A stretch of 64,000 nt of DNA from Canna indica (lineage: Eukaryota; Streptophyta; Magnoliopsida; Zingiberales; Cannaceae). The stretch is taken from positions 41,036,001 to 41,100,000 of the forward strand of contig CP136891.1 in assembly GCA_034359265.1 (NCBI GenBank), given 5' to 3'. Each line of letters starts with the position of its first letter. Position 1 is the first letter of the stretch. Under the pieces are notes generated by a model that saw only the letters and a list, made by a program, of their open reading frames with translations, was not told the DNA's origin and searched no databases. The position numbers and the translations under genes are program-made. Below are positions 46,628 through 59,254 of the stretch, piece after piece.

Positions 46628-47692
46628 CTACCCCCTTAAAGAAAATTCGTCCTTGAATTTTGGGCTATATAAAGACTATAAGAACATCAAACAATTATAG
46701 ACAGTTCTCCTGCAAATGAAGCTCCACCTCTAAGGTGACCTCCTAACCCGAGTGGTGCTCCCATCGGACCTTGACCAAGGGTATCTCCTTGGACCTAAGC
46801 TTCCGTACCTACCTATCTAGAATCTTGATGGTTCTCTTCTCTAACAAGGCCGTAGTGTCCACCTTGACCACAATAGGCTCAAGAATGTGTGACTCATCTA
46901 TGACATACCACTTAAGCATCGACACATGAACACAGGATGTATTTTCTCCAGACTCAGTGGTTGGGCCAACTCATAAGTCATGGCTCATCTATGCCACAAA
47001 TGGGAAAAGACCCAATTAACCCGGGGCTCAACTTCCCTTTCTCGGCAAATCTCAGTACACTCTACATAAGAGATATTTTCAAGAAAAACATGACCCCCTC
47101 AAAAAAATTCGACATGACTGGTCTTCTCATCAGCATGCACCTTCTGACGACTCTGAGTCACCAAGAGTCACTCCTTAATCAGTTTTACCTTATCCACTAC
47201 ATCCTACTCTTAGTCTGGTCCAATCACTTGAGCCTCATTAGCCTCAAACCAAGCCACCAGGGATCTACATCTACGCTTATACAGGGCTACAAATGGTGCC
47301 ATCCCAATGCTACTCTAGTAGTTGTTATTATAGGCAAACTCTATCAAAGGCAGGTATTTCTCCCAACCATCCTCTAGGTCTAGGACACAAGCTCTCAACA
47401 CATTCTCAAGAGTCTGTACGGTCCTATACGACTGCCCGCGGTTCTGCAAAAGGAAAGCGGTATTGAACCTCACATGAGTGTTCATGGCCTCCTGAAAGGA
47501 CTTGCCAAAATATGGCTGTAACTGGGTACCTCGATCGAATATGATCGTCATCGGGACTCCACGATAGGCAACAATACAATCCAAAAATTACCAGGCATAC
47601 TAATCAGCGGTGAAAGTCCTCATCACCGGAATAAACAGACCGGTCACCAAAATCCTTTGAGATCTTTTCCCCATTTCGACCCTAGTACCTCC
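46628..47692 (-). pseudogene. family-B gypsy integrase and chromodomain end
   Basis: Minus strand: DCIVAYRGVPMTIIFDRGTQ (catalytic Asp region), YFGKSFQEAM, TLENVLRACVLDLEDGWEKY, LPLIEFAYNNNY, then LRSKEIPLVKVRWEHHS of the chromodomain-like tail and purine tract AAGGGGGTAGAT (46628-46639) before the LTR. Many stops between these parts. It is interrupted upstream by T4 at 47693. Confidence 0.87.
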
Positions 47693-48941
47693 TGTAAGTT
47701 GAATAACCACACTAGAGGGGGGGAGGTGAATAATGTGTTAACTAAAACTTTAGCCTAAATTCGATTTTAACCATTTCTTGATTACTTTAGTCATCATAAT
47801 TTAATAGCAAGTGGAAGCAAGATAAATAACAAGTAATCAAACACACACAAGAGCAATGCTAATATAATGAATTTATAGTGGTTCGGCCCCAATGCCTACT
47901 CCACTACCTAAGCACCCCGCTTAGGATTTCAAACTCTACTTTACTAGATTAAGTGTATCCTACAAGAGGATTTACGAGCTAAGGCACCGACGATCACAAT
48001 CGAGGGTTACTCTCACACCCGAGAGTACCTCCAACACCTCTTATTCTAAGGACTACAAAACTAACCCTAGTAAACTAAAGTTACACGGGTGGATTTAAGC
48101 CTCTACACCAAGGATACCACCATACACACAAACCTAGCACCCTAGGTTTTCACAACTTGATATAAATTGAGAATAACAACAAAATACAAATATAAATGGA
48201 GCAAAAACACAATCAATATAATACTTAACTCCAACACAAGATCCTAGCTTCCTCTTGATGCCTTTGATGATGAAACACAAGGTTGAAGGCTCAATCAAGG
48301 AGGTAGAAGCTCAAAGCTAAGATTTGAGAGAAATGACTCAAGAAAGGCTCCAAATATTGTTAGAATGGCTCAATGAATAGTTGGGAGCCTTAGGAAGGGA
48401 GTTTTGGGTGTATTTATAGAGTTGGTATTAGAGTTGGCATTCTGGGAATTCTGGGCAGTTTGGAGGTTTCTAGTCTTTCAAGCCTCATTTTTTTAGGTTA
48501 ACGATCTCCAAAAATTCCTATAAAATATCTCTTTAATTTATTTTTACCTAAGCAACAATTATTGAGTATTTTGATGGCAAAAAAATATCTAAATTAAGTA
48601 GCCCTCCAAGTAACCCCCTATACTAAAAAATTTTCAAGACCGTTTTTTGATTTTTCTAGTTTTTAAGTTTTCGGGGTTCGGTTTTTTGGATTGTGAACTC
48701 AATGAGGACATCAAACTAAGGCTTAGGAACATTTACAATATAAGAAATTAAGTCCTAAACTAATTTTGACATGCTCAATTCCGAAGCCTTCGATTCTTGA
48801 TTTTTTTGTGATTTTTCCGATTGGGGACGTCGCATGCAAACCGATATGTAATATGAAAATATTTCTTGCTCAAACAATAGTTCCATGTTTGTTATCATCA
48901 AAACCAAGATTAAGACCAATGTTGAAAACCTTAGGCCAACA
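47693..48941 (-). mobile_element. T4 3' LTR (family T)
   Basis: TGTAAGTTGAATAACCACACTAG start and GGCCAACA end. Same block order as the other T LTRs (ATAGTGGTTCGGCCCCAATG, GCACCCCGCTTAGG). TATA box at 48411-48418. It lacks the GGTCGACC array: the corresponding interval holds a diverged low-CpG segment with GAGTTGGCATTCTGGG. Confidence 0.87.
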
Positions 48942-50058
48942 ATCTCTCCCTTTTTGATGATGACAAACAACCTTAAGAAAATATTTTCACATAAGCACAA
49001 AGGAAGTTAATTATGGGATTTCTCCCCCTATCAACATGCATATCTATAAAAATAAACTCCCTCTATTTATATGCATGATTTTTATATATTATCTTCCTTT
49101 TAACCTATATTTTTCTCACCCTTTTGACATCAATCAAAAAGGGCAAGAAAATTCAATCTAATTAAAGTTGAGACTCTAAAACATTTTTCATGAAGCATGA
49201 AGATCTTAACCAAAGGGATGAAAACCAAATATATAATATGAGACTAAAACATACATGATAGAAAGAAATGATAAATAAAATCCAAGTTCCGGCATCATGC
49301 ATAAATTCAAGTCTCGGTCAAAATATGACCTTAGCATGATTTCATTCAAAAACAATTATTTAACATGAATCTAGCTAAGCATCAACCTTATCATTTACTC
49401 ATGGTTTTTCAAGTTTAAACACATGAACACCTAACATTAGTAAATCTAAACATGTTTGTGAAGTTTGGGCTCAAGATGAAATTTTAAGTTTGTTTTTCAT
49501 TCTGTCTTGATTTCAATGAAAAAATCAATATTTTTAGCTATCATTCAAGTTATCATCTAGCTATCATTCTATTTTTCATTCTGTCTTGATTTCAACGAAA
49601 GAATCATCGCAAAATCAATTTTCTATATTTTCCTAAAATTAATTGAAAATACTAAAATATTAAAATTTCAATGGCATTTCTATAATTTTCAATTATTTTT
49701 TAAAACGTATTCAATTTTCATTCAAACTTTTATGACACCACATAATGGTCATCAAAAGATTGTATGTCCAGTTTGAGATGAAAATTATGTCCTTAAGTCA
49801 ATATATCAACCTAGCATGATTTCATTCTAAAATAAGCTAGTTATCATGAAACTTGCTAAGTGCCAATCTTTTCATTTACTCATGACTTTCCAAATTTAAA
49901 CCTATCGACACCTAATATAAGTAAATCTAAACATGTTTCCTCAAATATGGATTGACCACTAAGTCAATTTGATGACTTAGGTCAACTTGATTCGAAAGAG
50001 GTTATCATCAAAATAGTCTCTATATCATTTTATCATGAAAGAGGTTATCATGATTACG
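48942..50058 (-). mobile_element. T4 internal noncoding region, truncated
   Basis: Polypurine tract complement ATCTCTCCCTTTTTGATGATG at 48942, then sequence matching 16426-18260 of T2 with deletions, including ATGACACCACATAATGGTCA and TTGATGACTTAGGTCAACTTG. No coding frame. It ends at about 50058, where copia G internal sequence begins. Confidence 0.8.
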
Positions 50059-50626
50059 GGAACTAATTTGTGAACCAAATTATAAATGAATTCATTTGTA
50101 ACAGTTGAAACCTTTTATTAACCTTCCTAATTATCAAATAATCATGAAAATATATATAGATCTGGAATCTTCAAAAACCAAAACAAAGAATCACATACAA
50201 GGAACCCCAAATCGGGTCCTCGGGCTTTAATGAACCCTTGTAGATTCATTTTGTTTATTCTTATTTCTATTAAACCCTTTAACAGATCCATGTTGTCCAA
50301 AATTAAAATCAACATTTTAATTCATCATTACCATGATTTAATTACTAGAAAAAGTAATAACGACAAGTAAGAACAGCCCCATCAAACTACAAGAAGCTAC
50401 ATGCCCTAAAATAAGGGTTTTTGGGTTCTATCTTTAGCCAATCGATCTAGATCATAGATTTTATTCAACACCAAAAATATTCATATTCAATCATCATTAA
50501 ATATATATTTTATAGGTCTGAACAAATAAAAAATCGCATAGATCATTTCAAAATTTGTGTTCAACAAGTGCACACAAGCCGAAATCTACATAACTTAATC
50601 CATCATTGAAACAAGATCTGATTCCA
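50059..50626 (-). mobile_element. copia G internal remnant with primer-site-like sequence
   Basis: Follows the minus-strand LTR end at about 50627. TGGAATCAGATCTTG (complement of 50612-50626) resembles a degenerate TGGTATCAGAGC primer site. The rest, to 50059, is AT-rich leader-like DNA with no gag recognised. Truncated. Confidence 0.55.
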
Positions 50627-51758
50627 TCAAAGGCACACGAGGCAGCGGAAAACAAAAATTTTGTGTGCCTTTGATCACCAAAAACAAGATCTGATTGCAT
50701 CATTAAAACAATAGTAAAGAAAACAAGGAGAAGGTTAGATTTGTTACCCAAATCCGAGGAACGAAAGACCTTCTCGTCACTGGGTTGTCGTAAACCACAG
50801 TGATCCAAATTGGATCACCTCCAAAGTATCCACACTAGGATGGATCCAAGAACGCTTCAAGCGCAGCAACAATAGCCAAAATTCCCCATATGCTAGCAAG
50901 GGAATTTGGCACAAGGAGAAAGGTAGAGTGGAGAGGAAGAGGTACAACGAGAGAACGGAGACCAAAATTGATTTTTGCCCCTCCTCTTCTTGTTATATTC
51001 GGCTGCACCCTAGGAGTGGAAATATATACTCCTAGGGTTAGTGTTTCAAACCAATAAGAGGGCCCAAGATGGATCAAATTCATCTCATGTGCCCACGGGT
51101 TTAAAACAAGATGGATCAAATCCATCTAACGGGTTTGAGTCCAATAAGTGGACTCAACTAGATTGATCAAATCCGTCTCAGTGCCTCACAAACCATCTTC
51201 TCTCATCTTTCTCATGGACCTAATGACATCTTATGCCATATATGTCATTATTATTTTACCTTTGTATCCTTCCTATATGTGTGTGACCTTATGGGCTTCT
51301 TAAACATGTTGGTAGTATATAGTGAATTATAATTCTCACTGAAGTGGAATTACATGATTTAAACTCTTTAAATTATTATTCATTCTTAATGAACAAATTC
51401 ACTTATACAAGTCATGAGAGGCTTCTAGCCAAGCATCATGACTATCCAAATATCAGAAGTTTAGTGGTTTGACCATTTCATCCTTCCATATGTAGTTACC
51501 GTGCAATCAACTCCTTTCACCACTCTTTATCTAATCCTGGTTAATCAAGTCTTGAATGTATAGATTCTTGTATCTTAATTTTTTATTCCAAAAATGCCCT
51601 TTATGAATCACATTCATAAACGCATATTGCTCTGGCCAGAGACTCCTGATAAAGAGATTGTACAAGAAGAGTGAGATAAACTCCCCAAATAAATATGGGG
51701 TGGTGAATCCTATGTTGATCACTCAACTATCTTCAAGTGATTCATGCTATACCCAATC
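50627..51758 (-). mobile_element. copia G LTR (minus), downstream part
   Basis: Reverse complement of 52325-53455. It is the 3' part of an Angela-like LTR: TATATTTCCACTCCTAGGG, CCCGTTAGATGGATTTG-type repeats and the TTTTCCGCTGCC end. It is separated from its 5' part (53471-54038) by a solo LTR of the same family. CAATC at 51754-51758 is the target-site duplication. Confidence 0.85.
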
Positions 51759-53470
51759 TGTTAGTGATATGCTCTAGAGCCCTCATATAATTGGGAACTC
51801 TTCATGCATATTTTACTTAATTATGAAAGGCTATCTTTATTACTTAGTGCTCATTTTAACTCATTTGCTTGCATAACGACTTAAACTATGTAACAAAGTC
51901 CTTGGTATATGACACAGTGCATAGGAAATCATGAAGAGTTCATGATGTGAGATTCTTATTGCATGTAAATGTGTTTATACCTAAATTATCCCTAGTCACA
52001 GTATTAACAAGATAGGACATTGTTAATACGTATAGACTAGCACATGTTATACTTCTTGACTCGTTCAAGCAATAGTTCTCACAAGTTGTGAGCATAGCGA
52101 TGCTCAGAGTTAACATGTGGATGCTTGTTTGAGAAACAAGTTCATTGGAGGCCTAATCATGAGATCTTCACAAGAATGTTCAGTCTATGTTTGTAAAAGC
52201 ATCTCATCATATCAGTGATGCAAGTGTCCTTGGACTTGAGATCACCAAAGTATCTTAAGTGCCTAGTGTTATACTTTGACTTCATTACTTTTGGTTCACC
52301 ATTTGGGTGTTCATAGCTTGAAGATTGGGTATAGCATGAATCACTTGGAGATAGTTGAGTGATCAACATAGGATTCACCACCGCATATTTATTTGGGGAG
52401 TTTATCTCACTCTTCTTGTATAATCTCTTTATTCAAGAGTCTCTGGCCAGAGCAGTAAGCGTTTATAAATGTGATTCATAGAGGGCTTTTTTGGAATAAA
52501 GATTTAAGATACAAGAATCTATACATTCAGGACTTGATTAACCTAGATTAGATAAAGAGTGGTGAAAGGAGTTGATTGCACGGTAACTGCATATGGAAGG
52601 GTGAAATGGTTAAACCACCGACCTTCTGACATTTGGGTTGTCATGATGCTTGGCTAGAAGCCTCTCTTGACTTGTATAAGTGAATTTGTTCATTGGGAAT
52701 GAATAATAATTTAAAGAGTTTAAATCATATAATTCCACTTAAATGAGAATTATAATTCACTGTATACTACCAACAAGTTTTAGAAGCCCAAAAGGTCACA
52801 CACATATAGGAAGGATACAAAGGTAAAATAACAATGACATATATGGCATGAGATGTCATTAGGTCCATGAGAAAGAAGAGAGAAGATGGCTTGCGAAGCA
52901 CATGAGATGAATTTGATCCATCTAGTTGAGTCCACTTATTGGACTCAAACTCATTAGTTGGATTTGATCCATCTTGTTTTAAACCCGTGGGCACATGAGA
53001 TGGATTTGATCCATCTTGAGTCCTCTTATTGGTTTGAAACACTAACCCTAAGAGTATATATTTCCACTCTTAGGGTGCAGCCGAAGAAAGAAAAAAGGAG
53101 TGAGGAGGAGCAAAACTTAATTTTGATCTCCCTTCTCTCTTTGAACCTCTTCTTCTCCATTCCACCTTTCTCTTGGTGCCAAATTCCCTTGCTAGCATAT
53201 AGGGAATTTTGGCTATTGTTGCTGCGCTTGAAGCGTTTTTGGATCCATCCTAGTGGGGGATACTTTGGAGGTGATCCGATCTAGATCACTGTGGTTTACG
53301 ACAACCCGGTGACGAGAAGGTCTTTCGTTCATCCGATTTGGGTAACATATGTAACCTTCTCCTTGTTTTCTTTACGATTATTTTAATGGTGCTATCAGAT
53401 CTTGGTTTTGGAGATCAAAGGCACACAAATTTTTGTTTTCCGCTGCCCCGTGTGCCAATAATTACCAACA
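51759..53470 (+). mobile_element. solo LTR of copia G, nested head-on in a sister LTR
   Basis: 1712 bases, TGTTAGTGATATGC ... AATTACCAACA, flanked by perfect 5-base duplications CAATC (51754-51758 and 53471-53475). TATA-like TATATA at 53055-53060. No internal region follows, so it is a solo LTR. The start resembles the Angela family of plant copia. Within it, GGATTTGATCCATCTTG-type motifs repeat (52920-53020). Confidence 0.9.
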
Positions 53471-54038
53471 CAATCTTCAAGATATGAACACCCAAAGGTG
53501 AACCATAAGTAATGAAGTCAAAGTATAACTCTAGGCACTTAAGATACTTTGGTGATCTCAAGTCCAAGGATACTTCCATCACTAATATGATGAGATGCTT
53601 TCACAAACATAGATTGAACATTCTTGTGAAGATCTCATGATTAGGTCTCCAATGAACTTATTTCTCAAACAAGCATCCACTTGTTAACTCTGAGTATCGC
53701 AATGCTCACAATTCGTGAGAACTATTGCTTGAACGAGTCAAGAAGTATAACATGTGCTAGTCTATCTGTATTAATAATGTTCTATCTTGTTAATATTGCG
53801 ACTAAGGATAATTTAGGTATAAACACATTTACATGCAATAAGAATCTCATATCATGAACTCTTCATGATTTCCTTTGCACTGTGTCATATACCAAGGACT
53901 TTATTACATAGTTTAATTCTTTATGCAATCAAATGAATTAACATGAGCACTAAGTAATAAAGATAGACTTTCATAAATAAGTAAAATGTACATGAAGAGT
54001 TCTCAATTATATAAGGGCTCTAGGGCATATCACTAACA
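53471..54038 (-). mobile_element. copia G LTR (minus), upstream part
   Basis: Minus strand starts TGTTAGTGATATGCCC at 54038. It matches 51759-52324 inverted, then is interrupted by the solo LTR; the continuation is at 51758 downward. Joined across the insertion it equals one full LTR of about 1.7 kb. Confidence 0.87.
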
Positions 54039-54560
54039 ACGGCTAGTAGGGTATTCAGCCATAGCCCTTCTCAAACCACACATAGTTTTGTTTCTCCAAC
54101 CCTTTAGAAATTTTCCAACCTAAATGTCAATCAAATCTAGAGAATTAAACCTTCCTAAATTTAGTTTCCCTCTTCCCTCACTCGGCCGACCCAACTAATT
54201 GGGGAAAAACCTTCAAGTGATCGCCCCTAAGGGTTTTGGGAAAATCAACCACTCGTTCGATACCCTTAATAATTTCCCTTATGTTCATGTACATAAATAA
54301 GGGTAAATCAAACAAGAACATAAATACTTGAGGATTGGGGAAAATTCCAGGAACGACCTTATCCCTTTCCTCACCAATCGGCCGGCCCTATAACCACAAG
54401 AAAACATCGTCGACACGAGAATCAAGACGTCAATGAAATACAGGAATCAAGAACTCAAGAAACACCTTCAGTCGACAAGAAGCACCACGAAAAATCGGAC
54501 TCCATCATCATCTACAAGGTTCGGCCAAAAGGGGCCTTACCCTAGACTTTAAGGTTCAAC
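54039..54560 (-). repeat. gypsy family-C-like LTR fragment, copy 3
   Basis: 54090-54155 matches 32690-32755. The remainder has LTR-leader character (minus strand: GAGTTCTTGATTCC, CTCGGCCGA-type words, GGGGCGATCAC). No coding frame. It joins family-B gag start at about 54560. Confidence 0.55.
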
Positions 54561-54766
54561 CACTCAAAATGCATCATGTGCCTCCATTTTCTATAATTAA
54601 GAAAAGGAATATCCACACAATTTAATACATAAATAACCAAAAAATTTAACCATAAATATGTACAGATGCTGGTGCGCAGGTTCAGCCGTCGATCTCGTGA
54701 CTAGGACATACCATATGTAGATACAATACCTAATATCTTATTATCGTACCCGCTCTGATACCACAT
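54561..54766 (-). mobile_element. family-B gypsy leader and gag start (B3), with primer site
   Basis: Primer site TGGTATCAGAGC exact on the minus strand (54752-54763), three bases from the LTR end at 54767. The leader matches 26412-26583 (GTTCAGCCGTCGATCTCGTG). The gag ATG lies near 54584 but the gene is cut after a few codons. Confidence 0.85.
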
Positions 54767-56054
54767 TGTCACGCCCCAAACTCGAACATGGCCGGCCAAA
54801 GTACTGCACGTACTCCGAAGCCTTACCCAACCAAACCACAAATACAAATACAAGATCTGAGCATTTTATAAAGCCAATTTGGTTTGCGGATAACATAAAT
54901 AAAAAACTGCTCAAAATCATTAATCAAATAGTTTAATATTTTCAAATGTTCAAATCCTTTGAAGAATGAAATCATTTCACATGAATAAAAATACGAAAAC
55001 AACTCTAAACCCAAGTCCACATAACTCAAATATATAATAAAGATCTAAGACTCGGGTATCCACCCCCACCACGACATGTGACGAGATCCGTTGTCCCTGC
55101 CGTCACCAGCTGCGCTACTGCATCCCAGTACCTCTCTGATCACGCTCAGGTGCTGAAAAAGATAATATAATAGAGGGTAAATCCAACTAGGACTTAGTGA
55201 GAAGATCAATCCTCAAGCCACCATATCCATCATTAGTAAATCCAGCATATAAATAAGCATATAATGGAGAAAACATAACTCATAAAACAATTATCAACAT
55301 GCAGATCTATTCTCATGTACATCTTATAACAACCAGCAGTAGATATGCAATCCAATTATAGAATACATATCCAAATGCATCAACAAAAATGCCAACCCGA
55401 ACCTGTCGGTCCCACATACCCACATAGGGTAGGTAGTCGGTGTAGCCTCCGAACTACCACCCGACCCAGAATCGTCTCTTTAGGGCATGGCCTCCCCTCA
55501 CTGAAATGGGTTCTTCCAAACCGTCTCTTTGGGGGCATACGTTCCCCTCACCAGTCGGAATACTGGACCGTCTCTTTTGGGTATGCTCTCCCCTCACCGG
55601 CTGAAACTTTCGGAATAGTGCCAACATCGTCTCTTTGGGGCATACCCTCCCCTCACTGGTGAGGCTTCCGGGATCATGCATCAATCAAAGCAAAAACGCA
55701 CATACATAGCATACTAAGGAGATTAATAACATCCGCAAAACAAGTATATCAGAAATATGCTATTGTCACACCTCGGCCCCTCCATATCCTCATGACATAC
55801 ATCACATCTCACATGTCTAAGCAATACTGTTCATGCCACATAATTTTATACATAATACAAGCAAGCCATGAATATACATATCATCATATCTGAGCATCAC
55901 ATAACACATAACATAATGAATTATGTATATCTCAACCCGCATACCATCACAAGCGCATGACATAGGCATGTATCAACATAATAGAACATATAAACAATAA
56001 CACCATTAAGCATGAAGAATCATTATGCAAATATTAAAACATAGCGCGCATACA
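54767..56054 (-). mobile_element. family-B gypsy 5' LTR (B3), downstream part
   Basis: From TGACA (54767) to the CACTA-1 insertion point. Contains the tandem array at 55465-55672. Continues at 61118-62442; total LTR about 2.6 kb without the insert. ACA at 56052-56054 is the CACTA target duplication. Confidence 0.88.
55465..55672 (-). repeat. tandem ~52-bp repeats in B3 LTR
   Basis: Four units with CGTCTCTTTGGGGCAT and TCCCCTCAC words (plus strand) and variable linkers; same array as 27195-27415. GGGG/CCCC words in each unit could pair locally. Confidence 0.8.
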
Positions 56055-56320
56055 CACTACTAGAAATTGGTTCTTCGGCAACGGCCATCAACAACGGCCG
56101 CTCAAGTTGTTGCTATTTGCAACGGCGTTCTTACGGCCGCTCAATTCGTTGCAGATATGCTATATCTGTAACGGCGTCGTAACGGACACGTGAGCCATTG
56201 CTGATGATTAAATTATCAGCAACGGCGTTCTAACGGACACGTGAGCCGATGCTGATGATTGACCTATCAGCAACGGCTTTCTAATAGCTAAGTGAGCCAT
56301 TGCTGATAAGTTTACATAGG
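56055..56320. repeat. CACTA-1 5' terminus and subterminal repeats
   Basis: CACTACTAGAAA, then repeated AACGGC/GCCGTT words in both directions (CAGCAACGGCGTTCTAACGG and TGAGCCATTGCTGATAA type units, spaced about 55-60 bases). Likely binding region for element-encoded proteins. Confidence 0.85.
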
Positions 56321-57144
56321 GCACGCGATCGCGCTCGCCCCCTTCTTCCTCTATCTCTGCCCACCGTCGCTGCTCTCTTCCGACGCCGCTGCCGACGCCG
56401 CCGCCCCGTCCTCGACCTCCGATTCTGACCTCCGCCTCCCGTTCGATTTGAGGTATTTCTCGCCGCCTCCCGTTCGACCTCCTCCCCCTTGTTAGAGCCG
56501 GCCGAAACCCTTAAAATAGGGTTCCGGCTGGCGGCCGACGGCCATCGGCCAACGGTCGATGGTTTATGCAGTGTTCAGACATAGTGTTCGGACACTGGAC
56601 GCCGGCGTCGGAGTCCATCGGACTCCGGCGCCGGAAATGCTTATATAATATTATATATATATATATATATATATTAATTTTTTGGATTAATTATTTAATT
56701 AATTGTTTAATTTGTTAGATTAATTTTTAGGGTTTAGATTAATTGTTATGATTTTTAGATTAATTGTTAGAGTTTAGAGTAATTTTTAGATTAATTTAGT
56801 TAGATTAATATTATGTTTTAGATTAATAATTGTAGGTTAATTATTTAAATTAGTTAAAATATTGTAGATTAATATTAATTAATTAGTTAAAATGTTAATT
56901 AGTCCGGAGTAGTCCTCAGTGGACTCGCACCAGAATCGTCCACTTCGGACTTGCGCCGGAATCGTCCACTTCGGACTCGAACTGACTCGAAACATTTAGA
57001 AAATAATCATCCATCCGATGAGTTGATATGTTTCACGTACGCATCAACGAGTCGGATATGATTTAGCAAATACTTAGATCCATTCGGGGGTTGTATGTTC
57101 GTGTAAAAGAGGTTGATGATCTTTTATACGACGTACAATCGTTG
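56321..57144. other. CACTA-1 noncoding leader
   Basis: A GC-rich, Ser/Pro/Arg-codon-like stretch (56330-56640), a TA dinucleotide run (about 56652-56674) and AT-rich DNA with repeated TTAGATTAATT words (56715-56880). No supported gene. Confidence 0.6.
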
Positions 57145-57376
57145 AATTGTCCCTGATTGGATAATTTGGGAATATAGTTATTTGTATTGCACTTACATTT
57201 TTCTTTTAATCGTTAACATATTCTAAATTTCGACAGCATTTCTCTTATTCTAAATGATATGCGTATTCGGAGAACTGTAGGGAGATGCTGCCGAAATTTA
57301 GAATGATGTTAGCGGTTAAAAGAAGTACTTAGTGCAATATGAATAACATAAATCCCGAATGGAATAGGACAATCTC
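57145..57376. repeat. long inverted repeat in CACTA-1 leader
   Basis: Arms of about 95-100 bases, 57145-57245 and 57280-57376, with a loop near 35 bases. Paired words include TTCTAAATTTCGACAGCAT with ATGCTGCCGAAATTTAGAA, and TATTGCACTTA with TTAGTGCAATA. The arms diverge at scattered sites, leaving an imperfect long hairpin. Confidence 0.8.
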
Positions 57377-57422
57377 ACCTAAAGGCATTAACCAAAGAAA
57401 TTATCATTGATTGACATAATCA

Positions 57423-57832
57423 TGTCGGCTGATCGAAGTTGGATGTACCGACGTCTCGATCGTGGAGCTTTAACGAATGAGTGTCGATTAGGCATAACAT
57501 ACTTCCTAAATTTCGCCTATTCGAATCGGAGATTCATTAGCGTCGATGATAAAATCTGATGTCCGTGTCGCATTTGCTTGAATGGACGATTTTTGGATCG
57601 GGAGACTATCACTCTGCATCTATATAGCAAAGGATTTGCACCAAGATATTTTCTATGGACTTGTCACGGGGAATCACATGAAGTCGGCACGTCGAGCAAT
57701 CCTGTCGTTCAGACATATGGTGAATCTTCCTCTGCCGGTACTTCTTCATCCAGTCAATCTAATCCCTATAGAACTATGATACTTGATAGTCTTGGGGGTC
57801 AATTCCATCTGAATGATAATGTTGATCGGTGA
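57423..57832 (+). pseudogene. CACTA-1 transposase-associated N-terminal domain
   Basis: From ATG 57423: RSWMYRRLDRGALTNECRLG, then CPCRICLNGRFLDRETITLH and LHLYSKGFAPRYFLWTCHGE, the PF13963-type zinc-like domain at the N-terminus of TNP2 proteins. In-frame TGA at 57557-57559 just before CPCRIC; stop at 57830. Confidence 0.88.
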
Positions 57833-57899
57833 ATTACTCAGACATCAGTCCCACCAGATACTACAACCGTTGATATCACAGAAGTACAAACTGCGGTAG

Positions 57900-59254
57900 A
57901 GATTGAATTGCCGAATAAAGAAGATGCAGAATTTTACGAGATGTTGAAAGCTGCTGATGAACCTTTGTATGAGAATTGTCCTAAATACACTAGGTTTTCA
58001 GCAATGACACGACTCCTAAACATCAAGGCCGATTGTAATATCAGCGGGGTTGCGTATGATCGGATTGCAGGATTGATTAATGGAATGTTGCCAACTGATA
58101 ACAAGTTTGAGCCAACTTTTTATAAAACTAAAAAGCTGATGAGAAAATTGGGGCTTGGGTACGAAAAAATACACGCGTGCCAAAATAACTGCATTTTATA
58201 TTATAAAGAAAATGTGCAGTTGGATAAATGCCCTATATGTCAACATCCTCGTTACAAGGAGAAAAAATTGGTCCGATAGAAAAATATCTCGTTTAAGGTG
58301 CTTCGGTATTTTCCACTAACACCGAGGCTTCAAAGATTATTCATGTCGGAAAAGACGGCCCCCTACATGAGTTGGCATGCAATAAGTCGTGATGATACCG
58401 TAATGACTCATCCATCCGACAGTGAAGCATAGAAACATTTGGATACATGTTATCCTTCATTTGCTAGGGATACTAGAAATATCATATTGGGATTGTGCAC
58501 AGATGGTTTTAATCCGTTTGGACATTCTACAACTCCTTATTCAGTTTGGCCAGTGCTGCTGACAGTTTATAATTTGCCACCGTCAATGTGTGTGAAAGAT
58601 GAATTTATTTATCTTTCGATGATTATTTCGGGTCCTAAGGGTCTGCGAAAAAAAATTGACGTATTTCTCAGACCCTTGATAGATGAATTGAAAACATTGT
58701 GGACTGAGGGAGCTGTCACTTATGATTGTCATCGGAAGCAAAACTTCAATTTAAAGGCCGCGATCTTGTGGACAATCAATGATTTCCCGGCATACGGTAG
58801 GTTGTCTGGTTGGAGCAATCACGGCCGACTCTCTTGTTTGTATTCTATGGAACACTCTAAATCAATCAGTCTTCATAACGGAAGAAAAATCTCATTCTTT
58901 GATTGTCATCGTCGATTCCTACCGGCTAACCATCAGTATCGAATGAATCGTAATAAATTTACTAAAGGTAGAATCGAAAGAGATGGGCCACCTCCGATGT
59001 TGTCTGGTGAACAAATGTTAGCACGTGTTTTAGCACTTCCAGAGATAGTATCTGGTCGGAATGAAAGAGTGTCAGGCTTTGGTCAAACACATAACTGGGT
59101 GAAAAAAAGTATCTTTTGGGAATTGCCCTATTGGAGTTCATTACTGATTCGACATAATTTAGATGTCATGCACATTGAAAAAAATGTGTTTGATAATATT
59201 TTCAACACTTCGATGGATGTTTCTGGAAAAACTAAAGATAATGTCAAAGCCTGA
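57900..59254 (+). pseudogene. CACTA-1 TNP2 transposase core
   Basis: Transposase of the tnp2 family, which cuts and joins the element ends. 57908-58279: AEFYEMLKAADEPLYENCPK, the LLNIKADCNISG region, KKLMRKLGLGYEKIHACQNN, CPICQHPRY. 58439-59254 (271 codons): LCTDGFNPFGHS, YSVWPVLLTVYNLPPSMCVK, LIDELKTLWTEGAVTYD, ILWTINDFPAYGRLSGWS, FFDCHRRFLPANHQYR, SSLLIRHNLDVMHIEKNVFD. Stops at 58277 and near 58430 divide it. The usual CPxC pair after the GWS motif reads CLYS, a further lesion. Confidence 0.92.

Noticed and set aside
56652..56674. TA-run as a meaningful regulatory element.
   Set aside because: Simple dinucleotide microsatellite in AT-rich leader; no further signal.
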